Positions 1 to 7,128 of a stretch of 64,000 nucleotides of DNA are shown in pieces. The stretch is from Paracoccus sp. TOH (GTDB lineage: Bacteria; Pseudomonadota; Alphaproteobacteria; Rhodobacterales; Rhodobacteraceae): NCBI RefSeq assembly GCF_030388245.1, contig NZ_CP098360.1, positions 1,324,501 to 1,388,500 on the forward strand, written 5' to 3'. The notes beneath the pieces are model-generated. The model was not told where the DNA came from. It ran no database searches and saw only the letters and a list, made by a program, of their open reading frames with translations. Each line of letters opens with the position of its first letter. Position 1 is the first letter of the stretch. The position numbers and the translations under genes are program-made.

Positions 1-251
1 TCTCGTTCCAGATCGCCACCGACGACCAGAAGGAAACCGACCGCTACTGGGATGCGATCATCGGCAATGGCGGCCAGGAAAGCGCCTGCGGCTGGTGCAA
101 GGACAGGTGGGGGATTTCCTGGCAGATCACGCCGCGCGTGCTGACCGATGCGCTGGCCGCCGGCGGCGACGAGGCGAAGCGCGCTTTCGAGGCGATGATG
201 CAGATGACCCGGATCGACGTTGCGGCCATCGAGGCGGCGCGGCGCGGCTGA
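1..251 (+). CDS. VOC / PhnB-like protein, C-terminal fragment
   Basis: The reading frame is open from base 3 to a TGA at 249-251, giving the last 82 residues of a protein whose start lies outside the window. The fragment contains GNGGQESACGWCKDRWGIS, the pattern found near the C-terminus of the PhnB / '3-demethylubiquinone-9 3-methyltransferase-like' branch of the vicinal oxygen chelate (VOC) superfamily. Members of this branch are small cytoplasmic dimers, usually of unknown substrate; the methyltransferase name is historical and not a functional assignment. It ends 42 bases before mogA on the same strand, without evidence of coupling. Confidence 0.8.
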   Translation, partial: SFQIATDDQKETDRYWDAIIGNGGQESACGWCKDRWGISWQITPRVLTDALAAGGDEAKRAFEAMMQMTRIDVAAIEAARRG

Positions 252-293
252 GCCGCGCTTCCCTTCCCACGCCGCCTGCGGCAGGATGCGGGC

Positions 294-839
294 ATGACCC
301 AGAACCCCGACCGCCCCGCCCATATCGCCATCGTCACCGTCTCGGACCGCGCCGCCCGCGGCGAATATCAGGACAAGGGCGGGCCGGGGGCCGAGGACTG
401 GCTGCGCGCCACCATCACCTCGCCCATGGACATCACCCGCCGCATCATCCCGGACGGGCGCGAGATGGTCGCGGATTGTCTGCGCGACCTGGCCGACGAC
501 CAGGGCGCCGACCTGATCCTGATCACCGGCGGCACCGGGCCGGCGCCGCGCGACCAGACGCCCGAGGCCATGGCGGATGTGATCGAAAAGGAACTGCCGG
601 GTTTTGGCGAGGAAATGCGCCGCGCCAGCCTGCGCGAGGTGCCGACCGCCATCCTGTCGCGGCAAAGCGCGGGCATCCGCGGCGCCACGCTGATGATCAC
701 CATCCCCGGCAAGCCCTCGGCCATCGCCACCTGCCTCGATGCGGTCTTTGCGGCGGTGCCCTATTGCCTCGACCTGATCGGCGCGGCCTATGTGGAAACC
801 GACCCCGCCCGCATCAAGGCGTTCCGGCCGAAGCCGTAG
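294..839 (+). CDS. mogA: Molybdopterin adenylyltransferase MogA
   Basis: The 181-residue product matches the MogA family over its whole length. MogA adenylates molybdopterin before molybdate insertion in molybdenum cofactor synthesis, in the cytoplasm. Visible signatures are SDRA near residue 17, YQDKG near 25-29, the substrate-binding GGTGPAPRD at 79-87, MPGFGE-like LPGFGEEMR at 101-109 and IPGKPSA at 137-143. The ATG at 294 is preceded by a CAGGA-type ribosome site. The last 26 bases overlap the 3' end of the convergent kinase gene. MoaB is the closest alternative, but the YQDKG motif, the PYC..L tail and the length fit MogA better. Confidence 0.92.
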   Translation: MTQNPDRPAHIAIVTVSDRAARGEYQDKGGPGAEDWLRATITSPMDITRRIIPDGREMVADCLRDLADDQGADLILITGGTGPAPRDQTPEAMADVIEKELPGFGEEMRRASLREVPTAILSRQSAGIRGATLMITIPGKPSAIATCLDAVFAAVPYCLDLIGAAYVETDPARIKAFRPKP

Positions 840-1428
840 GCGCGGGCCGAACCAGAAGATCGGCCGGCAGCGATTCGCGCAGCACCAGTTCGGCATTGCC
901 GAGATCGTTCTCCAGATGCGCCATCACCTCGGCCGGCGAGCGGCCGAGGCCCTGCCAGCGCGCGGTCAGGCGGCGGTGCAGCTCCTCCATCGGCACATCC
1001 AGCATGATCGACAAGTCCCAGAGTCCGGCCAGTTTGCGCCAGGGCGTCCGATCCAGCAGCAGGTAATTGCCCTCGACCACCACCAGCCGGTGGCCGGCCT
1101 CGACCCGGCCGGCGCCGGCGACAGAGAGGTCCAGCGCGCGGTCGAAGATCGGATAGACCAACTCGCCGCCGGCCTTCAGCCGCTGCATCAGCGCCACGAA
1201 ACCGGCGGCGTCGAAGGTCTGCGGCGCGCCCTTGCAGCCGCGCAGCCCGTCCGCCTCCAGCAGCCGGTTGTCCAGGTGGAACCCGTCCATCGGCACCAGA
1301 ACCGCATCCTCCAGCCCGGCCACCAGCCGTGCGGCCAGGGTGGATTTTCCCGATCCCGGCGCCCCGACGATGGCGACGATCCGCCGTCCGGGCCCCAGCC
1401 GCGCAATCCGGTCCAGTATCTCATCCAT
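814..1428 (-). CDS. frcK: FrcK-like P-loop kinase of the fructose locus
   Basis: This 204-residue protein belongs to the uridine kinase/phosphoribulokinase-like P-loop fold: Walker A GAPGSGKST at residues 22-30, then a substrate region MDGFHLDN and the later strand VVVEGNYLLL. Its place directly after the ABC ATPase and the sugar permease matches frcK in the Sinorhizobium frcBCAK operon, where it is annotated as a kinase with no settled substrate. Whether it phosphorylates the imported sugar is inference from context. Start choice is uncertain: an in-frame ATG three codons upstream (1437) is equally possible and neither has a strong ribosome site. The 3' end overlaps mogA by 26 bases tail to tail. 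Confidence 0.82.
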   Translation of the reverse strand: MDEILDRIARLGPGRRIVAIVGAPGSGKSTLAARLVAGLEDAVLVPMDGFHLDNRLLEADGLRGCKGAPQTFDAAGFVALMQRLKAGGELVYPIFDRALDLSVAGAGRVEAGHRLVVVEGNYLLLDRTPWRKLAGLWDLSIMLDVPMEELHRRLTARWQGLGRSPAEVMAHLENDLGNAELVLRESLPADLLVRPAPTASAGTP

Positions 1429-1472
1429 GCAGACCATCCCGAGGGAAGAATAGCGGCGGCGGGGGCTGCGGT

Positions 1473-2267
1473 TCAAGCCGCCGTCGCCGCCTCGTCCGGC
1501 AGCTTGGCCCCGGTCATGAAGGCCACCGCGTCCGACATGGAATAGTCCTGCGGCCGGATCACGCAAAGCCGCCGGCCCAGCCGATGGATATGGATGCGGT
1601 CCGCCACCTCGAAGACATGCGGCATATTGTGGGAAATCAGGATGATCGGGATGCCGCGCGAGCGCACGTCGCGGATCAGCTCCAGCACCCGGCGGCTTTC
1701 CTTGACGCCAAGCGCCGCCGTCGGCTCGTCCAGGATCACCACCTTCGAGCCGAAGGCGGCGGCGCGCGCCACGGCCACGCCCTGGCGCTGGCCGCCCGAC
1801 AGCGTCTCGACCGCCTGATTGATGTTCTGGATCGTCATCAGCCCCAGCTCGGTCAGCTTCTCGCGGGCGAATTTCTCCATCGCCGGGCGGTCGAGCTGGC
1901 GGAACAGGCTGCCCATGATGCCGGGCTTGCGCAGCTCGCGGCCCATGAACATGTTATCGGCGATCGACAGCGCCGGCGACATGGCCAGCGTCTGATAGAC
2001 GCATTCGATGCCACAGCCGCGCGCATCCAGCGGGCTGGCGAAGTTCACCGGCTTGCCCTCCAGCGTGATCTCGCCCTCGTCGGGCTGGACCGCGCCGGAC
2101 AGCGCCTTGATCAGCGAGGACTTGCCCGCGCCGTTGTCGCCGATGACCGCCAGGATCTCGCCCGGCATCAGCTCGAAGTCGCAATGGTCCAGCGCCGTGA
2201 CCTTGCCATAGCGCTTGACCAGACCGCGCGCCTTCAGAAGCGGTTCTGCGGAAATGTTGGCGTTCAT
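1473..2267 (-). CDS. frcA: Sugar ABC transporter ATP-binding protein FrcA
   Basis: The 264-residue product has one ABC cassette: Walker A GDNGAGKSS at 43-51, signature LSGGQ at 156-160 and Walker B VVILDEPT at 176-183, followed by the SHNM switch region. Carbohydrate importers of the CUT2 class usually have a fused double ATPase of about 500 residues; the single-cassette form is characteristic of FrcA. It would energise import through the FrcC permease at the inner membrane. The ATG at 2267 is preceded by AAAGG and overlaps the frcC stop in an ATGA, so the two genes are translationally coupled. Earlier in-frame Met codons lie inside frcC and lack a ribosome site. Confidence 0.9.
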   Translation of the reverse strand: MNANISAEPLLKARGLVKRYGKVTALDHCDFELMPGEILAVIGDNGAGKSSLIKALSGAVQPDEGEITLEGKPVNFASPLDARGCGIECVYQTLAMSPALSIADNMFMGRELRKPGIMGSLFRQLDRPAMEKFAREKLTELGLMTIQNINQAVETLSGGQRQGVAVARAAAFGSKVVILDEPTAALGVKESRRVLELIRDVRSRGIPIILISHNMPHVFEVADRIHIHRLGRRLCVIRPQDYSMSDAVAFMTGAKLPDEAATAA

Positions 2268-3337
2268 GCCGATGCCTTTCTGATCCATTGGTCCACCGCC
2301 ACGGCGAGGATGATGAGCAGGCCGATGAGGAAGAAGGTCCATTGCGGATCGGTGCCGACCATTTTCAGCCCCATTTCGAACACGCCGACGATCAGCGCCC
2401 CGAAGAACATGCCGACGATCGAGCCGCGGCCGCCGAACAGGCTGATCCCGCCGATCACCACCGCCGTGATGGACTGGATATTGCCCAGTTGCCCGGTCGA
2501 GGCCGAGGGCGAGACCGAGCCGAAGCGGCCGATCATCACCCAGCCGGCCACGGCGCAGAACAGGCCCGCCAGGGCATAGACCTGGATCAGCACCCGCCTG
2601 GTGCGCACGCCGGCCAGTTCCGCCGCCTCCGGGTCGTCGCCCACGGCATAGACATGCCGGCCCCAGGCGGTATGGCGCAGCACATAGGCCAGAAGCGCGA
2701 CCAGCGCGATCAGCAGGAACACCGCGTAAAGCACCTTGACCCCGCCGGGCTGGATGGAATTGCCCCAGAACTGCAGCGCGGGGGCGCTTTCCCCGATGGC
2801 CGAGGAACGGATGGTCTCATTCGCGGAATAGATGTAGTTCGCGGCCAGGATGATCTGCCAGGTGCCCAGCGTCACGATGAAAGGCGGCAGCCTGATGCGC
2901 GCGACCAGCCAGCCATTGGCAAAGCCCATGGCCGTGCCCGCCGCCAGCCCCAGCGCGATGGAAAGCGGCGCCGGGATGCCATAGCGGAAGGTGAACTGCC
3001 CCATCAGCACCGAGGAGAACACCGCGATGGCTCCGACCGACAGGTCGATCCCCGCGGTCAGCACCACCAGCGACTGCGCGCAGCCCAGGATGCCGACGAT
3101 GGCGATCTGCTGCAGGATGGTGGACAGCGTCACCGCCTTGAAGAAGTTCGGCGATAGCAGGCCGAAGACGATGATCGCCGCGACCAGCACGATCATCGGC
3201 ACCGCCGAGGGCGTCATGTGCAGCCAGTGCTGCAGGCGCTTCAGGGCGGTTTTCTGTTCCTGGAACTCGGCCACCTTGTCCGAGGCGCCCTGCAGGCCCT
3301 CCTCGTAGCCGGCGGCCGTCTTGGTGTCGGATGACAT
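2264..3337 (-). CDS. frcC: Sugar ABC transporter permease FrcC
   Basis: The 357-residue protein is a CUT2/RbsC-type permease: a polar N-terminal tail of about 45 residues, then about 8-10 hydrophobic segments, with the family sequence GIDLSVGAI after the third segment and NIQSITAVVIGGISLFGG before the last ones. It forms the membrane channel for the sugar captured by FrcB. The start is supported by GGGGGAGA just upstream. It lies 95 bases after frcB, separated by a GC stem-loop, and overlaps frcA by an ATGA. The substrate is taken as fructose (possibly also ribose or mannose) from the resemblance to Sinorhizobium frcBCAK; the sequence alone does not prove it. Confidence 0.88.
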   Translation of the reverse strand: MSSDTKTAAGYEEGLQGASDKVAEFQEQKTALKRLQHWLHMTPSAVPMIVLVAAIIVFGLLSPNFFKAVTLSTILQQIAIVGILGCAQSLVVLTAGIDLSVGAIAVFSSVLMGQFTFRYGIPAPLSIALGLAAGTAMGFANGWLVARIRLPPFIVTLGTWQIILAANYIYSANETIRSSAIGESAPALQFWGNSIQPGGVKVLYAVFLLIALVALLAYVLRHTAWGRHVYAVGDDPEAAELAGVRTRRVLIQVYALAGLFCAVAGWVMIGRFGSVSPSASTGQLGNIQSITAVVIGGISLFGGRGSIVGMFFGALIVGVFEMGLKMVGTDPQWTFFLIGLLIILAVAVDQWIRKASA

Positions 3338-3359
3338 GGACGGTCTCCCCCCTTTTGCA

Positions 3360-3380
3360 CGACGCCGCTTCCGGGCGTCG
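3360..3380 (-). terminator. Intercistronic stem-loop between frcB and frcC
   Basis: A perfect 7-bp inverted repeat CGACGCC (3360-3366) / GGCGTCG (3374-3380) encloses a 7-base loop in the 95-base gap between the binding-protein gene and the permease gene. There is no U-tract, so it is more likely an mRNA stabiliser or attenuator than a full terminator. Such hairpins behind binding-protein genes are a known way to make more binding protein than permease from one operon. Confidence 0.55.
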
Positions 3381-3432
3381 CTGCCTGTGGCCAGGGCGAG
3401 GCCGCAGCCCCGCCCCGCGGTTCAGTCGCGGC

Positions 3433-4452
3433 TCAGCCCCAGCAAAGCTCGGCGCCCTTGGCGCTGTCGATGGATTCGACGCCCTCGACCGGCTTGTCGG
3501 TGACCAGTTGCACGCCGGTATCGGTAAAGTCCTTGCCCTCGGTCGCGGCGGGCTTGGTGCCGTCCTTGGCGAAGGCGGCGATGGCCTCGATGCCTTTCGA
3601 CGCCATGTCCAGCGGATATTGCTGCGAGGTGGCGCCGATCACGCCGTCCTTGACGTTCTGCACGCCCGGGCAGCCGCCATCGACCGAGACGATCAGCACG
3701 TCCTTTTCGCGTCCGACGGCCTTCAGCGCCTCATAGGCGCCGGCGGCGGCGGGCTCGTTGATCGTGTAGACCAGGTTGATGTCGGGATCCTGGGCCAGCA
3801 GCGTCTCCATGGCTTTCAGCCCGCCTTCCTCGTTGCCCGAGGTGACTTCGTGGCCGACGATGCGCGGGTCGGTCTCGTCGCCCCATTTCTGCGGATCGCC
3901 CAGCTCGACGCCGAAACCCTGCAGGAAGCCCTGGTCGCGCAGCACGTCCACCGAAGGCTGCGAGATCGCCAGGTCCAGCAGCGCGATCTTGGCCTCGGCC
4001 GCCTTGTCGCCCATGGTGGCCTTGGCCCATTGGCCGATCAGCTCGCCGGCCTTGAAATTGTCGGTGGCGAAGGTCGCGTCCGCCGCGTCGATCGGGTCCA
4101 GCGGCGTGTCCAGCGCGATGACCAGCAGCCCGGCGTCCCGCGCCGCCTGGACGGAATCGACGATGGCCTTGGTGTCCGAGGCGGTGATCAGGATGCCCTT
4201 GGCGCCGTCGGCGATGCAGGCCTCGATGGCCGAGACCTGGCTTTCGTGGTCGCCGTCGATGCGGCCGGCATAGGATTTCAGCTCCAGCCCCAGCTCGGCG
4301 GCCTTGACCTCGGCGCCTTCCTTCATCTTCACGAAGAAGGGGTTGGTGTCGGTCTTGGTGATCAGACAGGCGCTGTCGGCCTGCGCCATGCCGGCGATCA
4401 GGGTCAGGGCCGTGCCCGCCAGCGCTGCGCGCAGCAGTGTCGTCTTGGTCAT
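3433..4452 (-). CDS. frcB: Periplasmic sugar-binding protein FrcB
   Basis: The 339-residue protein is a type I periplasmic binding protein of the RbsB/FrcB family. It starts with a Sec signal peptide (residues 1-24, ending GMAQA before DSACLI), followed by [11 protein letters not shown], the family's typical first strand and helix with the aromatic sugar-stacking residues, and later VYTINEPAA and VSVDGGCPG from the second lobe. The start at 4452 has an excellent ribosome site, AGGAGGAAGGA; an upstream in-frame ATG would add 25 residues ahead of the signal peptide and is rejected. It is the first gene of the locus and faces frcR across the operator at 4527-4549. Confidence 0.92.
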   Translation of the reverse strand: MTKTTLLRAALAGTALTLIAGMAQADSACLITKTDTNPFFVKMKEGAEVKAAELGLELKSYAGRIDGDHESQVSAIEACIADGAKGILITASDTKAIVDSVQAARDAGLLVIALDTPLDPIDAADATFATDNFKAGELIGQWAKATMGDKAAEAKIALLDLAISQPSVDVLRDQGFLQGFGVELGDPQKWGDETDPRIVGHEVTSGNEEGGLKAMETLLAQDPDINLVYTINEPAAAGAYEALKAVGREKDVLIVSVDGGCPGVQNVKDGVIGATSQQYPLDMASKGIEAIAAFAKDGTKPAATEGKDFTDTGVQLVTDKPVEGVESIDSAKGAELCWG

Positions 4453-4526
4453 GATGTCCTTCCTCCTCTGGGCGGGTCTGACCGCCGCCTCCGCCAAAAG
4501 GCTGCCGAAGAAATGGGGGCTTGTCA

Positions 4527-4549
4527 ATAAATCAATTTCGTTGATTTAT
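4527..4549. promoter_or_regulatory. Perfect palindrome, probable FrcR operator
   Basis: The arms ATAAATCAA (4527-4535) and TTGATTTAT (4541-4549) are exact reverse complements separated by TTTCG. This AT-rich 23-bp palindrome sits in a GC-rich genome between the divergent genes frcB and frcR, ending one base before the frcR ribosome site. ROK-family repressors bind inverted repeats of this kind, so FrcR is the obvious ligand. Position over the frcR leader suggests autoregulation as well as control of frcBCAK. The operator role is inferred; the palindrome itself is seen directly. Confidence 0.75.
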
Positions 4550-4570
4550 AGGAGGAGGGAGGACGCAGCC

Positions 4571-5764
4571 ATGCCGAACACCATGCCGGCGGCGGTGACG
4601 CCGCAGGGGGTCCGCAGCCAGAACGAGCGCCTGATCCTGTGGCTGATTCGCCGCAACGGGCCGATGCCGCGCGCCGCGCTGGCGCAGGCCACCGGCCTGT
4701 CGGCGCAGGCCGTGACCAACATCACCCGCGAGCTGATCGTCGCCGGCCTGCTGGATGCCGGGGGCGAGCGGCGGCGCGGCAAGGTCGGCCAGCCGCTGCT
4801 GCCGCTGGCGCTGGCGCCGGACGGGGCGCTGTTCCTGGGCCTCAAGGTCGGGCGGCGGGTGGCCGAACTGGTGCTGGTCGATTTCGCCGGCCGGACCCGG
4901 CAGATCCGGGTGCTGCCCCATGCCTATCCGCATCCCGACGCGATCCGGGATTTCGCCGTCGCCGGCACCGCCGCGATCCTGGCCGAGCTGACCGAGACGC
5001 AGCGGGCGCGGCTGTCGGGCATGGGCATCGCCAGCCCCTTCTACCTGTGGGACTGGGCCGAGGAGATGGCGCCCTGGCGCGGCCGCGACCTGCGCGCCGA
5101 ACTGGCGCAGGCGCTGGACCTGCCGGTCTGGCTGGAAAACGACGGCTCCTGCGCCTGCGGGGCCGAGATGATGTTCGGCACCGACGAATTGCCCGAGGAT
5201 TTCCTGTATTTCTACCTGGCGCATTTCGCCGGCGGCGGCGTGGTGCTGGACGGCAGGCTGCGGCTGGGGCCGTCGCGCAACGCCGGGGCGATGGGCTCAT
5301 ATCCGGTGCCGGGCGGCCGGCAGGTGCTGGACCTGGCCTCGGTCTCGGTGCTGGAGGCAGCGCTGGGATGCGACCTGCCGCTGGACGATGCCGACTGGCG
5401 GCTGCCGCCGGCCATCGCCCGGCAATGGCTGGACGAATCGGCGCGGGTGCTGTCCCATGCGGCGCTGGGGGCGGTCGCGGTGCTGGACCTGCCGCTGGTG
5501 GTGATCGACGGCGCCATGCCGGCGGCGCTGCGCGAGGCGCTGGTGCAGGCGACGGCCGCCGGGCTGGCGGCGATGCGCCATCACGGCGTCACCTTGCCCG
5601 AGGTGCGCGCCGGAACCCTGGGCCGCCGGGCCCGCACGCTGGGGGCGGCGGCGCTGCCGCTCAGCGCCGGTTTCATGCCGGGCGGCAGTTTCACCGCCCC
5701 GCGACCGGGACGGAACGGGCAGGAAACCCCGGACGCGTCCGCGCGTTTCCGGGACGACAGGTGA
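4571..5764 (+). CDS. frcR: ROK-family transcriptional regulator FrcR
   Basis: The 397-residue protein has an N-terminal winged helix-turn-helix (about residues 17-75, with ALAQATGLSAQAVTNITRE as the DNA-binding helices) followed by a ROK sugar-kinase-like domain. The kinase part is degenerate: the usual ATP-binding DxGGT strand is replaced by LGLKVGRR, which fits a sensor rather than an enzyme. It is divergent from frcB and matches the frcR position in Sinorhizobium, so repression of frcBCAK relieved by the sugar is the expected role. The ATG at 4571 follows GGAGG at 8 bases; the frame is open further upstream, but that part overlaps frcB antisense. Confidence 0.88.
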   Translation: MPNTMPAAVTPQGVRSQNERLILWLIRRNGPMPRAALAQATGLSAQAVTNITRELIVAGLLDAGGERRRGKVGQPLLPLALAPDGALFLGLKVGRRVAELVLVDFAGRTRQIRVLPHAYPHPDAIRDFAVAGTAAILAELTETQRARLSGMGIASPFYLWDWAEEMAPWRGRDLRAELAQALDLPVWLENDGSCACGAEMMFGTDELPEDFLYFYLAHFAGGGVVLDGRLRLGPSRNAGAMGSYPVPGGRQVLDLASVSVLEAALGCDLPLDDADWRLPPAIARQWLDESARVLSHAALGAVAVLDLPLVVIDGAMPAALREALVQATAAGLAAMRHHGVTLPEVRAGTLGRRARTLGAAALPLSAGFMPGGSFTAPRPGRNGQETPDASARFRDDR

Positions 5765-5782
5765 AGAAAGGAAGCCGCGGCC

Positions 5783-6697
5783 ATGGCCGACGATCCATAC
5801 AAGGCGCTGGGGCTGAACAGGAATGCCAGCCAGGACGAGATCAAGAAGGCCTATCGCCGGATCGCCAAGACCGACCACCCGGACCTGAACCCCGACCCGG
5901 CGGCGCATGAGCGCTTCAAGGCGGCGTCCTCGGCCTATGACCTGCTCAAGGAGCCCGAGCAGCGCGCCCGTTTCGACCGGGGCGAGATCGACGCCTCGGG
6001 GCAGGAGCGGCCGCAGCGGCATTACTACCGCGAATATGCCGAGCAGGGCGACAATCCCTATCGCCAGAGCCACGGGTTCGAGGATTTCTCGGACGTGTTC
6101 TCGGACCTGTTCGGCCAGCGCGCGCAGGCCCGGCGCGGCGGTGGCGGCGGGGCGAGGAGTTTCGACATGCGCGGCCCCGACCAGCGCTTCACGCTGGAGA
6201 TCGACTTCATGACCGCCGCCCGCGGCGGCTCGACCCGGATCACCATGCCCGACGGCAGCGTGCTGGAGGTCAGGATCCCCGAGGGCGCGCATGACGGCCA
6301 GGTCATCCGCCTGCGCGGCAAGGGCGGCCCCGGCATGGGCGAGGGCGAGCCGGGCGATGCGCTGCTGACCCTGATCGTCGCCGAGGACCCCGACTGGAAG
6401 CGCGACGGCGACGATGTCGAAACCACGCTGCCGATCACCATCGACCAGGCGGTTCTGGGCGGCAAGGTCGAGGCGCAGACCATCGACGGTCCGGTCATGC
6501 TGACCGTTCCGCGTGGCGCCAGTTCCGGCCAGAAGCTGCGGCTGAAGGGGCGCGGCATCAAGGGCGCCGACGGCCGGCGCGGCGATCAGCATGTCGCGCT
6601 GAAGATCGTCATGCCGTCCAAGGTCGATGACGAGCTGGCGCATTTCATGGAGCAATGGCGCCAGAGCCACGCCTATGATCCGAGGAGGGGCAAATGA
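5783..6697 (+). CDS. cbpA: DnaJ-class co-chaperone CbpA
   Basis: The 304-residue protein has an N-terminal J domain (about 1-70) with the DnaK-stimulating HPD at 32-34, a short Gly-rich linker near 112-122, and two C-terminal substrate-binding barrels (about 130-290). It lacks the CxxCxGxG zinc modules of DnaJ, which places it with CbpA. It would deliver substrates to DnaK in the cytoplasm. The start is supported by AAAGGAAG. It overlaps the next gene, cbpM, by an ATGA, the usual arrangement of the chaperone with its modulator. It begins 18 bases after frcR on the same strand and may be read through from it. Confidence 0.92.
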   Translation: MADDPYKALGLNRNASQDEIKKAYRRIAKTDHPDLNPDPAAHERFKAASSAYDLLKEPEQRARFDRGEIDASGQERPQRHYYREYAEQGDNPYRQSHGFEDFSDVFSDLFGQRAQARRGGGGGARSFDMRGPDQRFTLEIDFMTAARGGSTRITMPDGSVLEVRIPEGAHDGQVIRLRGKGGPGMGEGEPGDALLTLIVAEDPDWKRDGDDVETTLPITIDQAVLGGKVEAQTIDGPVMLTVPRGASSGQKLRLKGRGIKGADGRRGDQHVALKIVMPSKVDDELAHFMEQWRQSHAYDPRRGK

Positions 6698-7044
6698 CCC
6701 AGCGCCATTACACCCTGGCCGAGGCGCTGCAGGCGGTCGGCGAGCTGAGCGCCGAACAGCTCGACCGCTACATCCGCGCCGGCGTGGTGATCCCGGTGCA
6801 GTCCGAGCACGGGCCGCTGTTTCGCGAACTGGACCTGGCGCGGCTGAACCTGGTGGTGGACCTGGCCGAGGGCTATCACCTGGACGAGGAAGCGTTGGCC
6901 ATGGTGCTGTCGCTGGTCGACCAGCTGCACGGGCTGCGTGGCGACATGCGGGCGATGCTGGACGCCGTGGCGCGCGAGCCGGTCGAGACGCGGGTGCGGC
7001 TCAAGGCCGCGATCCGCGAGGTGCGGGTGGTGACGCGGGATTGA
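6694..7044 (+). CDS. cbpM: Chaperone modulatory protein CbpM
   Basis: The 116-residue protein has the MerR-like N-terminal fold and size of CbpM: YTLAEALQAVG, then the hydrophobic FRELDLARLNLVVDL helix pair. CbpM binds the J domain of CbpA and inhibits both its J activity and DNA binding. Coupling to cbpA by a four-base ATGA overlap supports the assignment. The stop codon at 7042-7044 is immediately followed by the Pho-box-like repeats of the next gene. Confidence 0.88.
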   Translation: MTQRHYTLAEALQAVGELSAEQLDRYIRAGVVIPVQSEHGPLFRELDLARLNLVVDLAEGYHLDEEALAMVLSLVDQLHGLRGDMRAMLDAVAREPVETRVRLKAAIREVRVVTRD

Positions 7045-7084
7045 TCGTCACCAAATCGTCACCGGCCTGACAAGGCCCTGTCAC
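7045..7084 (+). promoter_or_regulatory. Tandem PhoB-box-like repeats
   Basis: Four 7-base units recur with an exact 11-base period: TCGTCAC (7045), TCGTCAC (7056), CTGACAA (7067) and CTGTCAC (7078), separated by 4-base spacers. This is the architecture of a PhoB binding site (CTGTCAT/C direct repeats, two per box), here as two adjacent boxes. The last unit lies 44 bases before the ATG of a secreted phytase-like esterase, a sensible target for phosphate-starvation control. Unit three is the weakest (5 of 7 to CTGTCAC). A PhoB role is inferred from spacing, sequence and target. Confidence 0.78.
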
Positions 7085-7128
7085 GCAAGGCCGCCAAATC
7101 CCCGGGGGAGCCAACCCCCGAGGGAACC

